A stretch of 44,835 bases of DNA from Azohydromonas lata NBRC 102462 (GCF_001571085.1 NZ_BCTC01000054.1:1-44835), one strand, 5' to 3'. Shown: positions 22,179 through 31,305, numbered from the stretch's first letter. Notes: generated by a model not told the origin, from the letters alone. A program made the numbers and translations.

Positions 22179-25100
22179 ATGAGCACTGACGATCGCAAAG
22201 CCCAGCTCGGCGTAGAGGTGGACTCCACCGACGCCAAGCGCGGCTTCGAAGAGGTCAAGCAAGGTGCCCGGGACATGGCGCAGGCCGTGTCGCGCTCCGG
22301 GCAGGATGCCGCCCGCGGCATGGACGGCATCGGCACCAGCGGCGAGCGCGCGGCTGCGCAGGCTGACCGTGCCACGCGCAGCCTGGCCAGCAGCATCCAG
22401 CGCGCCACGGCGGCGATGCAGGCCGGCAGCCAATCCAGTGCCGACTACTACCGCGCCCTGGCCAACCAGCGCGGCGCCAACACGGCCGCCCTGGAGCCGT
22501 ACCTGCGCCAGCTCGAAGAGGTCACGCGCAAGCAGCAGCAGATGGCTGCCAGCGCCGGCGTGTCGGCCGCGCAGACCGCAGCGGCTATGCGCTCCATCCC
22601 GGCGCAGATGACGGACATCGTCACCCAGCTCGCCGGCGGCCAGAACCCGCTGCTGATCCTGACGCAGCAAGGCGGGCAGCTGAAGGACCAGTTCGGCAGC
22701 ATCGGCGCGGCGGCGCGCGGCTTCGGCAGCTACCTGGCCAGCCTCATCAACCCGGCCACGGCCGCCGGCGCTGCGGTGCTCGCGCTGGCTGTGGCCTACG
22801 AGAAGGGCGCCAGCCAGTCCGCCGAGTTCGCACGGATGATCGCGCTCACCGGCAACGCCGCCGGGCTGACCGAGGGCCGGTTCAACACGCTGGCGTCCAC
22901 GATCAGCGAAACGACCAAGACCACAATCGGCAGCACGCGCGAGACGCTGCAGTCGCTCGCTGCCACCGGCCAGCTCAGCGGCCAGGCCCTGGAGAAGGCC
23001 ACGGCTGCGGCGCAGTTGATGAGCAAGGTCACCGGGCAGACGGCGGACGCGATCGTCAAGCAGTTCGCTGGCGCTGCCGAAGCGCCGGCCAAGTTCGCGG
23101 CCGAGCTCAACAAGTCCTACAACTTCCTCACTGCCGCCGAGCTGCAGCACATCCGCGCGCTGGAGGACCAGGGCCGCACGCAGGAGGCGCTGGCCAGGAC
23201 GTTCGATGCCCTGAACACGCGGCTCAAGGACGCCGCGCAGAACTTCGGCACGTTGGAGCGCTGGTGGGACACCCTCAAGCGCAAGGGCAGCGAAGGCATC
23301 GACTTCGTGCTGCGCATCGGCCGCGTGCAGACGACGGACGACCAGCTCAAGACCGTTCGAGAGCAGATTGCCAGGGCTTCTTCACAGCCGTTCGATCCGA
23401 GCCGCTTCGGCGGCAATGCCGAGGCGCGGGCGCGGCTTCCGCAACTCCGCGCGGACGAGTTCGCGCTCTCTATTGCCGAAGACAACGAGGCTCAGCGTGC
23501 AGACGCCGCCGCCAAGCGCGCCCAGGGCGAAAAGGACGTGGCTGCGGCCTTCGAGCTGCAGAACAAGCACCTGGACAAGCAGGGCCAGCTCAACAAGGCA
23601 ATCCGCGACTACGCCGCGCAGATCAAGACGGCGCTCGAAAGCACCACGATCACCGCCGAGCAGCGCGCGTCACTGCTGGCGAACTACGACAAGAACATCA
23701 AGGCGATCCGCGAGCAGTACACCGACAAGGGCGGCGCCGCGGCCGCGCGCTCCGCGGCCAAAGACCAGCGCGACGCCGAGCTGGAGAGCATTAAGGGCCT
23801 GGAGCGCCAGCGTGTCGAGGCCTCCAAGCAGGCACAGGACGAGATCCGCGTGCTGCGCGCCACCGGCGTGCTCGATGAGCGCCAAGCCATCGAGGAAAGC
23901 ACGCGCCTGGACGTGGCCGGCCTGACCGCGAAGAAGGCAAGCCTCGAAGACCAGCTCGCGCTGATGAGCAAGCGCAAGTTCTCCGAGAAGGAGATCGCGC
24001 AGGTCATGCGCGAGGTCGCGCAGGTCGACGCCGAGATCAAGACCCGCATGCTCAAGGGCGAGAACGACCTGATCATCGCGATCCAGGCGCGGGAGGACGC
24101 CTGGGCCAAGACCACGCAGGCCGAAAACGCTGCGTTCATCGAGCGTCAGCAGGACCGCGCCGGTCAGATCCAGGCCGAGGTGAAGGCCCAGCTCGAAGCG
24201 AATGCCGCCATCGGCAAGAGCGCCATCGAGATCGCGGGCCTGGAGGTGGCCAAGCTCAGCGAGACGGCCGCGACGAAAGAGCGGCTGGCGGCAGAAGCCG
24301 AGGCGAACCTCCAGAGCAAGGAGCTGATCGACGCCTATCGCACCCAGGCCCAGGCCCTGCGTGAACTCGCCGCGGCCAAGACGCAGGGTGCCGTGCTGCA
24401 GGCCAACGCTGACACCGCCAAGAAGGCCAAGGAGGAGTGGGAGCGCACCAGCGACCAGATCGGCCAGGCCCTGGCCAACTCGTTGATGGAGGGCGGCAAG
24501 AGCGCGGGCGAGTACTTGAAGGGTCTGTTCCGCACGATGGTGCTGCAGCCGGTCATCAAAGCCGTGGTGCAGCCGATCGCTGGCGCTGTGGCAAGTCTGT
24601 TTGCGCCTGCTGCAAGTGCGGGAGGTGGAGGCCTTGGAGGCAACGGGCTTGGCCTACTCTCGTCCGCCGGAAACCTCGCCGGCATGTTCGGTGCCGGCGG
24701 CTTTGCGGGCGCTCTGACCGCGGGGGCTGGCTGGCTCACTGGGGCCACGAGTTTCACGGGGGCTTTGACGGCTGCCGGCTCATTGATCGGCACTGGTACC
24801 GCCGGCGGCGTCATGAGTGGCTTGGCGATGGGCGCTGGCGCGCTCGGCCCGATCGCTCTCGGCGCGCTGGCTCTGGGGTCTTTGCTTGGCCTTGGCGGCG
24901 GCGGCACCCCCCACCGCGGCGGCGCATTCACAGTCTCCAGCGACGCCCTCTTTGCCGGCCGGCTGGCCAACGCCGCAAACGCGCCCGGCTTCGGCCTGGA
25001 GAGCGGCGCATTCCGCAGCGACCGCAGCGCCGACGTCGACAAGAGCGTGCAGTCGCTGGTCACCGGCGTGGCGTCCACGATTGGCTCTGCGCTGACCGCG

Positions 25101-26330
25101 TTCGGCCTCGGCCCCGCGACCGTGACCGGCAAGTTCGCATCCGACAACGACGACGGCAGCTGGGGCGGCCTGCGCATCGTCGGCAAGAACGGGCGCGTAC
25201 TGGCCAACCTGGATACGCGCAGCCTGAGCAGCAACCCGCAGAAGGGTTTCGAGGAGCTGACGCAGCAGGCGGGCAAGGTCGTGCGCGACGCCCTGATTGC
25301 CGCTGACCTGCCGGGCTGGGCCAAGGACATTCTGAAGTCCGTGAGCGACTCCGCGAGCGTTGACGTGATCGGCCAGGTCGTCACCGAGATCAAGGCGATC
25401 ACGGACGCGTCCACGACGCTGGGGCCGGCGCTGAACCTGAGCACCAGCCAGTTCATCGAGCTGGCCAAGGCGCTGGGTGGCGCATCGAACACGGCCTCGC
25501 TGGCGCAGAGCTATATCGAGGCCATCTACACCGACGCCGAGAAGCTCAAGGTGGCCCAGAAGACGCTGGCCACGACGTTCGCGCAGCTCGGCGTCGCCGT
25601 GCCTGCCAACGCCGCCGCGTACCGGCGCCTGGTGGAGTCGCAGAACCTCAGCACAGACGCCGGGCGGCGGATGTACGTGCAGCTCCTGCAGCTCGCGCCC
25701 GTCTTCGGCGAGATCACGAAGGCCGTGCAGCAGGCCAGCGAGGGCGTGCAGGCCGAGATCGAGCGGCTGCGCGGCGCCGCAGGCGTCAAGGACGTGGCGT
25801 CGCTGCAGGCGCAGTTCGCGGTCAAGACGGCCCAGGCCAGGGCCGGCGACAGCGCGGCGCTGCAGGCGCTGCCGGAGATCAGCAAAGCGCTCGAAGCCGC
25901 GCGCACGGCCACCGCCACCAGCGCCGCCGACGTCGCGTTCGTGCGGGCGTCGCTGGCTGCCAGCCTGGCCGAGACGCTGCGCGCGCTGAAGGTGCCGGGA
26001 TTCGCTGATGGGGGTTGGCACGACGGCGGCTGGCGCGTCGTCGGCGAGCGCGGCCCCGAGCTGGAGTACACGCCGCCGGCGCGCATCTACAGCAATCCGC
26101 AGTCGCAGCAGCTCCTGAACACGGCACGGCTGGAGCAGCAGGTGGCCGTGCTCACCGAGAAGCTCATCGACTGCGAAGAGAAGCTCATGGCCATCGCGCT
26201 GCACGCGGCCGACACGTCCAAGACGCTGCGGCGCGCCATGCCTGACGGCGACGCCATCGCCGTGCGCAACGCAACCGACACCACCCTGACTGTGACCGTG
26301 GTCGGCACCGTCAGTACGACGAGCACCTGA
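22179..26330 (+). CDS. Tail tape measure protein
   Basis: This encodes 1383 residues, the longest gene here. The N-terminal part matches the lambda gpH type (PAQMTDIVTQLAGGQNPLLI, about residues 143-162), followed by long coiled-coil stretches rich in Ala, Glu, Lys and Gln (~430-780). A Gly/Ala-rich hydrophobic region (~790-910) probably inserts in the host membrane. A C-terminal motif GGWHDGGWRVVGERGPE (~1278-1294) is shared with gpH-type proteins. At about 0.15 nm per residue, the tail would be roughly 200 nm. It sets tail length and helps DNA entry. Confidence 0.95.
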   Translation: MSTDDRKAQLGVEVDSTDAKRGFEEVKQGARDMAQAVSRSGQDAARGMDGIGTSGERAAAQADRATRSLASSIQRATAAMQAGSQSSADYYRALANQRGANTAALEPYLRQLEEVTRKQQQMAASAGVSAAQTAAAMRSIPAQMTDIVTQLAGGQNPLLILTQQGGQLKDQFGSIGAAARGFGSYLASLINPATAAGAAVLALAVAYEKGASQSAEFARMIALTGNAAGLTEGRFNTLASTISETTKTTIGSTRETLQSLAATGQLSGQALEKATAAAQLMSKVTGQTADAIVKQFAGAAEAPAKFAAELNKSYNFLTAAELQHIRALEDQGRTQEALARTFDALNTRLKDAAQNFGTLERWWDTLKRKGSEGIDFVLRIGRVQTTDDQLKTVREQIARASSQPFDPSRFGGNAEARARLPQLRADEFALSIAEDNEAQRADAAAKRAQGEKDVAAAFELQNKHLDKQGQLNKAIRDYAAQIKTALESTTITAEQRASLLANYDKNIKAIREQYTDKGGAAAARSAAKDQRDAELESIKGLERQRVEASKQAQDEIRVLRATGVLDERQAIEESTRLDVAGLTAKKASLEDQLALMSKRKFSEKEIAQVMREVAQVDAEIKTRMLKGENDLIIAIQAREDAWAKTTQAENAAFIERQQDRAGQIQAEVKAQLEANAAIGKSAIEIAGLEVAKLSETAATKERLAAEAEANLQSKELIDAYRTQAQALRELAAAKTQGAVLQANADTAKKAKEEWERTSDQIGQALANSLMEGGKSAGEYLKGLFRTMVLQPVIKAVVQPIAGAVASLFAPAASAGGGGLGGNGLGLLSSAGNLAGMFGAGGFAGALTAGAGWLTGATSFTGALTAAGSLIGTGTAGGVMSGLAMGAGALGPIALGALALGSLLGLGGGGTPHRGGAFTVSSDALFAGRLANAANAPGFGLESGAFRSDRSADVDKSVQSLVTGVASTIGSALTAFGLGPATVTGKFASDNDDGSWGGLRIVGKNGRVLANLDTRSLSSNPQKGFEELTQQAGKVVRDALIAADLPGWAKDILKSVSDSASVDVIGQVVTEIKAITDASTTLGPALNLSTSQFIELAKALGGASNTASLAQSYIEAIYTDAEKLKVAQKTLATTFAQLGVAVPANAAAYRRLVESQNLSTDAGRRMYVQLLQLAPVFGEITKAVQQASEGVQAEIERLRGAAGVKDVASLQAQFAVKTAQARAGDSAALQALPEISKALEAARTATATSAADVAFVRASLAASLAETLRALKVPGFADGGWHDGGWRVVGERGPELEYTPPARIYSNPQSQQLLNTARLEQQVAVLTEKLIDCEEKLMAIALHAADTSKTLRRAMPDGDAIAVRNATDTTLTVTVVGTVSTTST

Positions 26331-26332
26331 GC

Positions 26333-27241
26333 ATGCAGTACATCGTCCCAACCAGCATCGGCGACTCGATGCTGGTGAGCAGCAGCGTGCCCGAAACGGA
26401 TTACGGCGAGTGGTTCGCGGGCGCCGTCTACGCCGCCGACCAGTACGTGATCCGCAGCTCGATGCACAGCGTCTACAAGCGCGTGGTGGCCGGCAACACG
26501 ACCACGCCGCCGGAGCAGGACGCGATCAACTGGGTGAGAGTTGGTCCGACAAACCGGTGGGCGATGTTCGACCGCGTGGTGGGCACGAAGACGGCGGCCA
26601 CCGCGCCGGCGCTGGACCAGGACGCGGTCATCACGGTGACGCTCAAGCCCGGCCTGGTGCGCGGCCTGGCGCTGCTGGACCTGGACGTCGACGGGCTGAC
26701 CGTCGAAATGGTTGCCAGCGGCGAGACGGTCTATCGGCGCGACCTGGATCCGCTGGGCAGCCTCGAAGACGTGGACAACTGGTGGGACTACTTCTTCGAC
26801 GCCATCAAGCGCCGGAACCTGCTGGTGCTCACCGATCTGCCGCCGTACGCAGACGCCGAGATCACGCTCACGTTCCGCGGGCGCGGCGCCATCTCGATTG
26901 GCTCGTGCATCGTGGGGCGAGCCTACAGCCTGGGCAACGTGCTCGTGAACGCATCGACCGGCATCACGGACTACAGCGTCAAGAGCCGTGACGAGTTCGG
27001 GGCCGTGACCCTGGCAGAGCGCCCGTTCAACAAGCGCATGAGCCTGCCCATCATTCTCGACACGGCCCAGGTCGATGCGTTCGTCTCCCGCCTGTCGGCC
27101 GTGCGCGCCACGCCGGTGGTCTGGATCGCGTCGACGACCAAGAGCAGCCTCGTGATTTACGGGTTCTACAAGGACTGGTCGATCACCATCCCAGGCCGCG
27201 TCAAGAGCACTCTCAGCATGGAAATCGAGGGCCTGGTTTAG
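26333..27241 (+). CDS. Distal tail/tail-tip protein with carbohydrate-binding-like N-terminus
   Basis: This encodes 302 residues starting 2 nt after the tape measure stop. Residues ~25-75 (EWFAGAVYAADQYVIRSS, VYKRVVAGNTTTPPEQD, NWVRVGPTNRW) resemble the small carbohydrate-binding module often found in tail proteins. The remainder is beta-rich and ends with a segment (VIYGFYKDWSITIP) like distal tail hub proteins. It is the only gene between tape measure and fibre, so it probably forms most of the tail tip. The exact hub role is inferred from position. Confidence 0.8.
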   Translation: MQYIVPTSIGDSMLVSSSVPETDYGEWFAGAVYAADQYVIRSSMHSVYKRVVAGNTTTPPEQDAINWVRVGPTNRWAMFDRVVGTKTAATAPALDQDAVITVTLKPGLVRGLALLDLDVDGLTVEMVASGETVYRRDLDPLGSLEDVDNWWDYFFDAIKRRNLLVLTDLPPYADAEITLTFRGRGAISIGSCIVGRAYSLGNVLVNASTGITDYSVKSRDEFGAVTLAERPFNKRMSLPIILDTAQVDAFVSRLSAVRATPVVWIASTTKSSLVIYGFYKDWSITIPGRVKSTLSMEIEGLV

Positions 27242-27272
27242 CCGGTCCGCACAGCAGTTACCTCATCAACAA

Positions 27273-27295
27273 AGCCGCCTTCGGGCGGCTTTTTC
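27273..27295 (+). terminator. Intrinsic terminator before the fibre gene
   Basis: AGCCGCC-TTCG-GGCGGCT (27273-27290) is followed by five T. It is the same hairpin sequence as after the portal gene, and a strong terminator. Confidence 0.75.
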
Positions 27296-27305
27296 CATTT
27301 CCGCC

Positions 27306-29156
27306 ATGGAAACAGGTTTCGCAGAAGTCGGCGTTGCTGGCGTCGGCACGTCCTGGGTGCCGCTGACTTCGTCTGCGCCGCCCGTCACGTCACCGCCGTC
27401 ACCGCCCGTCCTAGTTGGCAAAGGAGCGTTCTACGTGAGCTTTACTCCACTACCGCCCTCGCCGTCGCGCAAGGACCCGGTCAATTTCAATGACAGGGCT
27501 GATGATCTGTTCCCGGCGTTGGCGAACTTCGTTGAAGAGGCGAACAAGCTGATTCCCGGGGAAACCGCCGCCGGTCTTGCGCAGTTTTTGGCGACGGCCG
27601 ATGAGGCAAGGGGTGCGGCCCTCGTCGCGTTCATGCCCTCTGGCGCCGGCGCTGTCAGCCGCACGGTGCAGCAGAAATTGCGGGAGTTGCGCACGGCGGG
27701 TGACAGCGCCGGCGGCACGAATACGGCAATTGGCACGAATGCGCTGAGTGCCACCACCACCGGCCAGAACAACACCGCGGTTGGGTCGCAGGTGCTCACC
27801 GCGGCGACTGTCAGCAACGCAAACGTCGCGGTTGGCCGCCAGGTGATGGAAAACCTCACCTCTGGCAGCAACAACACCGCCGTAGGCACCACGGCGATGC
27901 AGGGCGCCGTAGGCGGCGACAACAACGTCGCCGTGGGCCTGTTTTCACTGCGTGAGCTCAACAGCGGCTCCAACAACACTGCAGTCGGCACCCACAGCAT
28001 CCAGTACCTGGGCAGCGGAAGCTGGAACACGGCTGTTGGCTTCGGTGCGCAGATGGGCTGCGCCACCGGAAACACGAACACCGCGTTCGGCTACCGCAGC
28101 ATGTATTGCGGCGGGGACAGCGGGACCGGAGCCGGCGACAACAACACAGCGGTTGGCGGCTATGCCCTGCACAGTCTCGCGGCCGGCTTCTCAAACGTCG
28201 CTTTTGGGCTCAATGCGGGCTTCAACATAACGTCTGGAGCCGAGCACATCGCCATCGGCGCCAACGCCCTGTTCCGCATGAATGCCGGCAATGGCAGTGT
28301 TGCTATCGGAACGCGAGCTCTCTACAACTTGACCGCGCCATCCGGGCAGAACCTGGGCATCGGCAGCGACGCCGGCTTTGGGCTGACGACCGGCGCAGCA
28401 AACGCTGCGCTTGGCTACAACGCGCTCAAGGCCGGAACAACGGCCAGCAACACAGTGGCTGTTGGCCACCAGTCGTTGGTCTCGGCAACCACTGCCAACA
28501 ATAACGTGGCTGTCGGTCAGGCTTCCGGCTCAAGCATCACCACCGGATCGAGTAATTCGGTCATCGGGTACGCTGCTGGCGCGGGGCTGACCACTGGATA
28601 CCAGAACGTGGCCGTTGGGGCGGGAACCTCCATTGGTGCAACGCGGTTCCAGAACACCGTAATCGGCTATTCCGCCAGCACGGGGGAATACAGCAACTGC
28701 TCCGCCATCGGCTATGCGTCCTCGGTCACTGGCGACAGTCAGGTCCAGCTCGGCGGCCCTGGTACCACCACTTACGTCAACGGAGCACTGCAGAGCCGAT
28801 CAGACCTTCGTGACAAGGCCGATGTCCGCGACACGAAGCTTGGACTCGACTTCATCAACGCGCTGCGTCCCGTGGATTTCCGTTGGGATCGACGCGACGA
28901 TTACGGATGGGGTCCGCGCGACGGATCCAGGCGCGGCAAGCGATTCCATCACGGCCTCATTGCCCAGGAAGTGAAGGCGGCGTGCGCGTCCGCTGGCGTG
29001 GACTTTGGCGGCTACCAGGATCACAGCGTCAACGGGGGCATGGACGTGCTCTCCCTCGGTTATGAAGAGTTCATTGCTCCACTCATAAAGTCGGTGCAGG
29101 AGCTTTCTCAACGATTAGTTGAGATTGAGAGTCGCATTAAAAGCGCCAGCGACTGA
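27306..29156 (+). CDS. Tail fibre with YadA-head-like repeats and C-terminal peptidase S74 chaperone
   Basis: This encodes 616 residues from ATG 27306, or 573 from GTG 27435. The GTG has AAAGGAG 8 nt upstream and opens a typical fibre N-terminus (MSFTPLPPSPSRKDPVNFND), whereas the ATG has no Shine-Dalgarno. Residues ~140-490 contain about twenty copies of an N-x-A-V/I-G-x-x-A-L repeat of trimeric adhesin heads. Residues ~497-616 form an intramolecular chaperone/peptidase S74 domain: the cleavage Ser and Lys in RSDLRDKADV, then LRPVDFRWD, GLIAQEVKAA and the closing coiled coil. The trimeric chaperone releases itself after folding. The repeats likely bind host surface glycans. Confidence 0.9.
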   Translation: METGFAEVGVAGVGTSWVPLTSSAPPVTSPPSPPVLVGKGAFYVSFTPLPPSPSRKDPVNFNDRADDLFPALANFVEEANKLIPGETAAGLAQFLATADEARGAALVAFMPSGAGAVSRTVQQKLRELRTAGDSAGGTNTAIGTNALSATTTGQNNTAVGSQVLTAATVSNANVAVGRQVMENLTSGSNNTAVGTTAMQGAVGGDNNVAVGLFSLRELNSGSNNTAVGTHSIQYLGSGSWNTAVGFGAQMGCATGNTNTAFGYRSMYCGGDSGTGAGDNNTAVGGYALHSLAAGFSNVAFGLNAGFNITSGAEHIAIGANALFRMNAGNGSVAIGTRALYNLTAPSGQNLGIGSDAGFGLTTGAANAALGYNALKAGTTASNTVAVGHQSLVSATTANNNVAVGQASGSSITTGSSNSVIGYAAGAGLTTGYQNVAVGAGTSIGATRFQNTVIGYSASTGEYSNCSAIGYASSVTGDSQVQLGGPGTTTYVNGALQSRSDLRDKADVRDTKLGLDFINALRPVDFRWDRRDDYGWGPRDGSRRGKRFHHGLIAQEVKAACASAGVDFGGYQDHSVNGGMDVLSLGYEEFIAPLIKSVQELSQRLVEIESRIKSASD

Positions 29157-29208
29157 ACACCGATGTCAGCGCCCCGCTTCGGATACCAACGGTTCCCATG
29201 GAGGCGCA

Positions 29209-29409
29209 ATGCCTAGTCGTCAAATCAGGCCACCACTTTCTGATGAAGAAATCGAAAAGTTGCGCGAGCTACTTATACGTGAGGCGCGGGTTACTTGGCT
29301 TTGGAGCACGGCCCGCACCTGGGCCGTGTGGATCGCCGCCGTGGTCGGCGGAGTGACTATCGGGTGGGACACGCTGACAAAAATCGTGCGCTCGCTCGGC
29401 AAAGGGTGA
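29209..29409 (+). CDS. Small single-span membrane protein, holin-like candidate
   Basis: This encodes 66 residues: an N-terminal charged amphipathic helix (LSDEEIEKLRELLIREARV) followed by one transmembrane helix (AVWIAAVVGGVTIGW) and a short basic tail. Proteins with this plan are common just upstream of lysis genes in betaproteobacterial phages, and some are annotated as holins or antiholins without proof. GGAGGCG precedes the ATG at 8-nt range. It begins the lysis region 52 nt after the fibre gene. Confidence 0.7.
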   Translation: MPSRQIRPPLSDEEIEKLRELLIREARVTWLWSTARTWAVWIAAVVGGVTIGWDTLTKIVRSLGKG

Positions 29410-29413
29410 CCAA

Positions 29414-29896
29414 ATGGGAATCACGACAGCCGTGCTGTACCGCTTACGTTGGCTGGCCACAGCCATGATCGGTCTGTGCCTTGGGCAAATCACGGTCTGG
29501 GGCTTGGACAGGGAACCGCCATTCAAGCTTCAAGGCTATGCCGTCGAGCGGCCCGTCCACCCCGGCGGGCCGCTTCGCATCACGCTTTCCGTCGCCCGCG
29601 ACTTGCGCCAGTCGTGTGACGTGCAGATCACGCGGTACATCGTTGATGGCGGCGGCTTTCGCTTCTACATGCCACAGATCGGCCTTGATGCCCATGCCAT
29701 CGCCGAACTGCAATCCAGTTCCCGCGACGAGAACCGAATTCTGATCCAGATGCCAGAGGACGCGGCACCAGGGGATGCACGATTCGGCAACGCGCTCAGC
29801 TATGTCTGCAACCCGATCCACAGGCTGTGGCCGGTGCGAGTGGCCTTCGAGGTGCCTTTTGACCTCACACCCATACCCGTTGCCCAGGAGCTGTAG
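29414..29896 (+). CDS. Membrane-anchored protein of the lysis region
   Basis: This encodes 160 residues. One N-terminal transmembrane or signal-anchor helix (about residues 10-30, RLRWLATAMIGLCLGQITVW) is followed by a beta-rich periplasmic domain with two Cys (SCDVQITR and YVCNPI) that may form a disulfide. Its place between a small membrane protein and the endolysin suggests a role in lysis or envelope modification, but it does not look like an Rz-type coiled-coil spanin. Confidence 0.65.
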   Translation: MGITTAVLYRLRWLATAMIGLCLGQITVWGLDREPPFKLQGYAVERPVHPGGPLRITLSVARDLRQSCDVQITRYIVDGGGFRFYMPQIGLDAHAIAELQSSSRDENRILIQMPEDAAPGDARFGNALSYVCNPIHRLWPVRVAFEVPFDLTPIPVAQEL

Positions 29897-29898
29897 CT

Positions 29899-30183
29899 GT
29901 GGAAATGAAACTTCCCCTGGTTGAGACGCGCCTACTCTGGGACGGACGCGTGTGCATCGTCCGCCAGGATGACGTCGAGGTGCGGCTGCCATGGCGCCCG
30001 CCCGTGCTGTCGGCGCTGGTGATGGAGGCCGACTACGCGCCGGCCGTGCGCGTGCAGGACGTGCGCGAGCTCGGCTGCTGCAGGCGCGACATGACGGCTG
30101 CCGAGGCCGCCGCCGTGGCGGCCTGGATGGCGATGTTCATCGGCGCCGTGCGCGTGCAGGCGCAGCTGGTGACGGGAGGCTGA
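29899..30183 (+). CDS. Small conserved-type phage protein near the endolysin
   Basis: This encodes 94 residues. GTG at 29899 is preferred since AGGAG ends 8 nt upstream; ATG at 29905 is in the same frame. It is predicted soluble, with a beta N-terminal part (WDGRVCIVRQDDVEVRLPW) and a helical C-terminus with CC and Ala-rich stretches (MTAAEAAAVAAWMAMFIGAV), the latter amphipathic. I assign no function. It ends 1 nt before the endolysin GTG, so it is translated with the lysis genes. Confidence 0.6.
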   Translation: MEMKLPLVETRLLWDGRVCIVRQDDVEVRLPWRPPVLSALVMEADYAPAVRVQDVRELGCCRRDMTAAEAAAVAAWMAMFIGAVRVQAQLVTGG

Positions 30184-30184
30184 C

Positions 30185-31303
30185 GTGCTGCCCACCACCG
30201 AGATCAAGCGGCTGCGGGCGGCACTGGTCGACACGAACGTCCAGGCTTTCCTGGCCGTCATCCGGGCCGGGGAGGGCACTGCGGGCGAGGACGGGTATCG
30301 CACCAGGTTCGGCGGCGGCCTCTTCGACTCGCTCATCGATCACCCGGGTGGCACGGTCTCGGCCAAGTCTGGCGGCCGGGTGCTGGTCAGCAGCGCCGCC
30401 GGTGCCTATCAGTTCCTGCTCAAGACCTGGCGCGAGTGCCAGGCCGCGCTGGCGCTGCCCGACTTCTCGTCGGCCAGCCAGGATCTGGCGGCCGTGTTCC
30501 TGATCGATCGCCGCCGGGCGCTGGTCGACGTCCTGGCCGGGCGAATCGAGGCCGCGATCGCCAAGTGCAACCGCGAGTGGGCCAGCCTGCCGGGCAGCCC
30601 CTACGGGCAGCCGGTGGTGTCGCTGGCGCGCGCGCTGGAAACGTACCGCGTCGCCGGCGGCGTCTCGCGCCCGGCCGGCACGCCGGCGCCGGTCGAGGCG
30701 CGCGACATCCCCACCGAGCCCGTGACCCGCGAGCGCGCGCAGGCGCTCGCCCCCAACCCACAGGAGCCCGCCATGGCGCCCTTCATCGCCGCGGCGTTGC
30801 CCGCCGTCATCAACGCCGTGCCGGAGCTGGCCAAGCTCTTCGGCAGCGGCTCCAAGGTCGCCGAGCGCAACGCCAAGGCCGCCGAGGTCGTGGTGGGCAT
30901 TGCCCAGGACGCGCTGGGCGCGCGCAACGCGCAGGAGGTGGCCGAGCAGCTGCAGAGCGACCCGGCCGCGGCGCCGGCGGTGCGCGCGGCGGTGCAGGAG
31001 CGGTGGTTCGAGCTGCAGGAGGCTGGCGGTGGCGGCATCGAGGGCGCGCGCAAGGCCGATGCCGCGTTCGTGGCCGGCAGCGGCGACATCAAGCGCTCGC
31101 CGTCGTTCTGGATCGCCGTGGCCCTGGTCCCATTGGTCTACCTGATCGTGGGCAACGTCGTCGGCCTGTTCGGCAGCCCGCTGTCCGACGAGGTGCGCAG
31201 CGCCATCAGCAACGGGGTCGTAGGCCTGATCCTGGGCGCGGTGTCGGGCTACTACTTCGGGCAGACCACCACGCGTAACCGCACGCCGGCGGGCAAGGAG
31301 TGA
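30185..31303 (+). CDS. Endolysin (lambda R-type transglycosylase) fused to two-helix membrane module
   Basis: This encodes 372 residues. Residues 1-160 match the lambda R (GH104) lytic transglycosylase: catalytic Glu30 in RAGEGT, then FGGGLFDSLIDHPGG, GAYQFLLKTW, and NREWASLPGSPYGQ near the end. Residues ~165-195 are a Pro/Ala linker. Residues 197-372 form a helical region with LIVGNVVGLFG and SNGVVGLILGAVSGYYFGQ as two membrane helices near the C-terminus, like the small holin-type proteins that are normally separate genes in related phages. An internal in-frame ATG at 30773 with its own Shine-Dalgarno lies exactly at the junction, so both a fusion and a free C-terminal protein may be made. 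The start is GTG. Confidence 0.85.
   Translation: MLPTTEIKRLRAALVDTNVQAFLAVIRAGEGTAGEDGYRTRFGGGLFDSLIDHPGGTVSAKSGGRVLVSSAAGAYQFLLKTWRECQAALALPDFSSASQDLAAVFLIDRRRALVDVLAGRIEAAIAKCNREWASLPGSPYGQPVVSLARALETYRVAGGVSRPAGTPAPVEARDIPTEPVTRERAQALAPNPQEPAMAPFIAAALPAVINAVPELAKLFGSGSKVAERNAKAAEVVVGIAQDALGARNAQEVAEQLQSDPAAAPAVRAAVQERWFELQEAGGGGIEGARKADAAFVAGSGDIKRSPSFWIAVALVPLVYLIVGNVVGLFGSPLSDEVRSAISNGVVGLILGAVSGYYFGQTTTRNRTPAGKE
30762..30775 (+). promoter_or_regulatory. Internal ribosome-binding site and start codon at the endolysin/membrane-module junction
   Basis: AGGAG (30762-30766) lies 6 nt before an in-frame ATG (30773). Translation from here would give a separate 176-residue protein beginning APFIAAALPAVINAVPEL and carrying both C-terminal membrane helices. 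Confidence 0.7.
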
Positions 31304-31305
31304 GC

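Noticed and set aside
29414-29896. Rz-type spanin
   Set aside because: One N-terminal membrane helix fits, but the periplasmic part is beta-rich and lacks the long coiled coil of i-spanins; no embedded Rz1-like lipoprotein seen.
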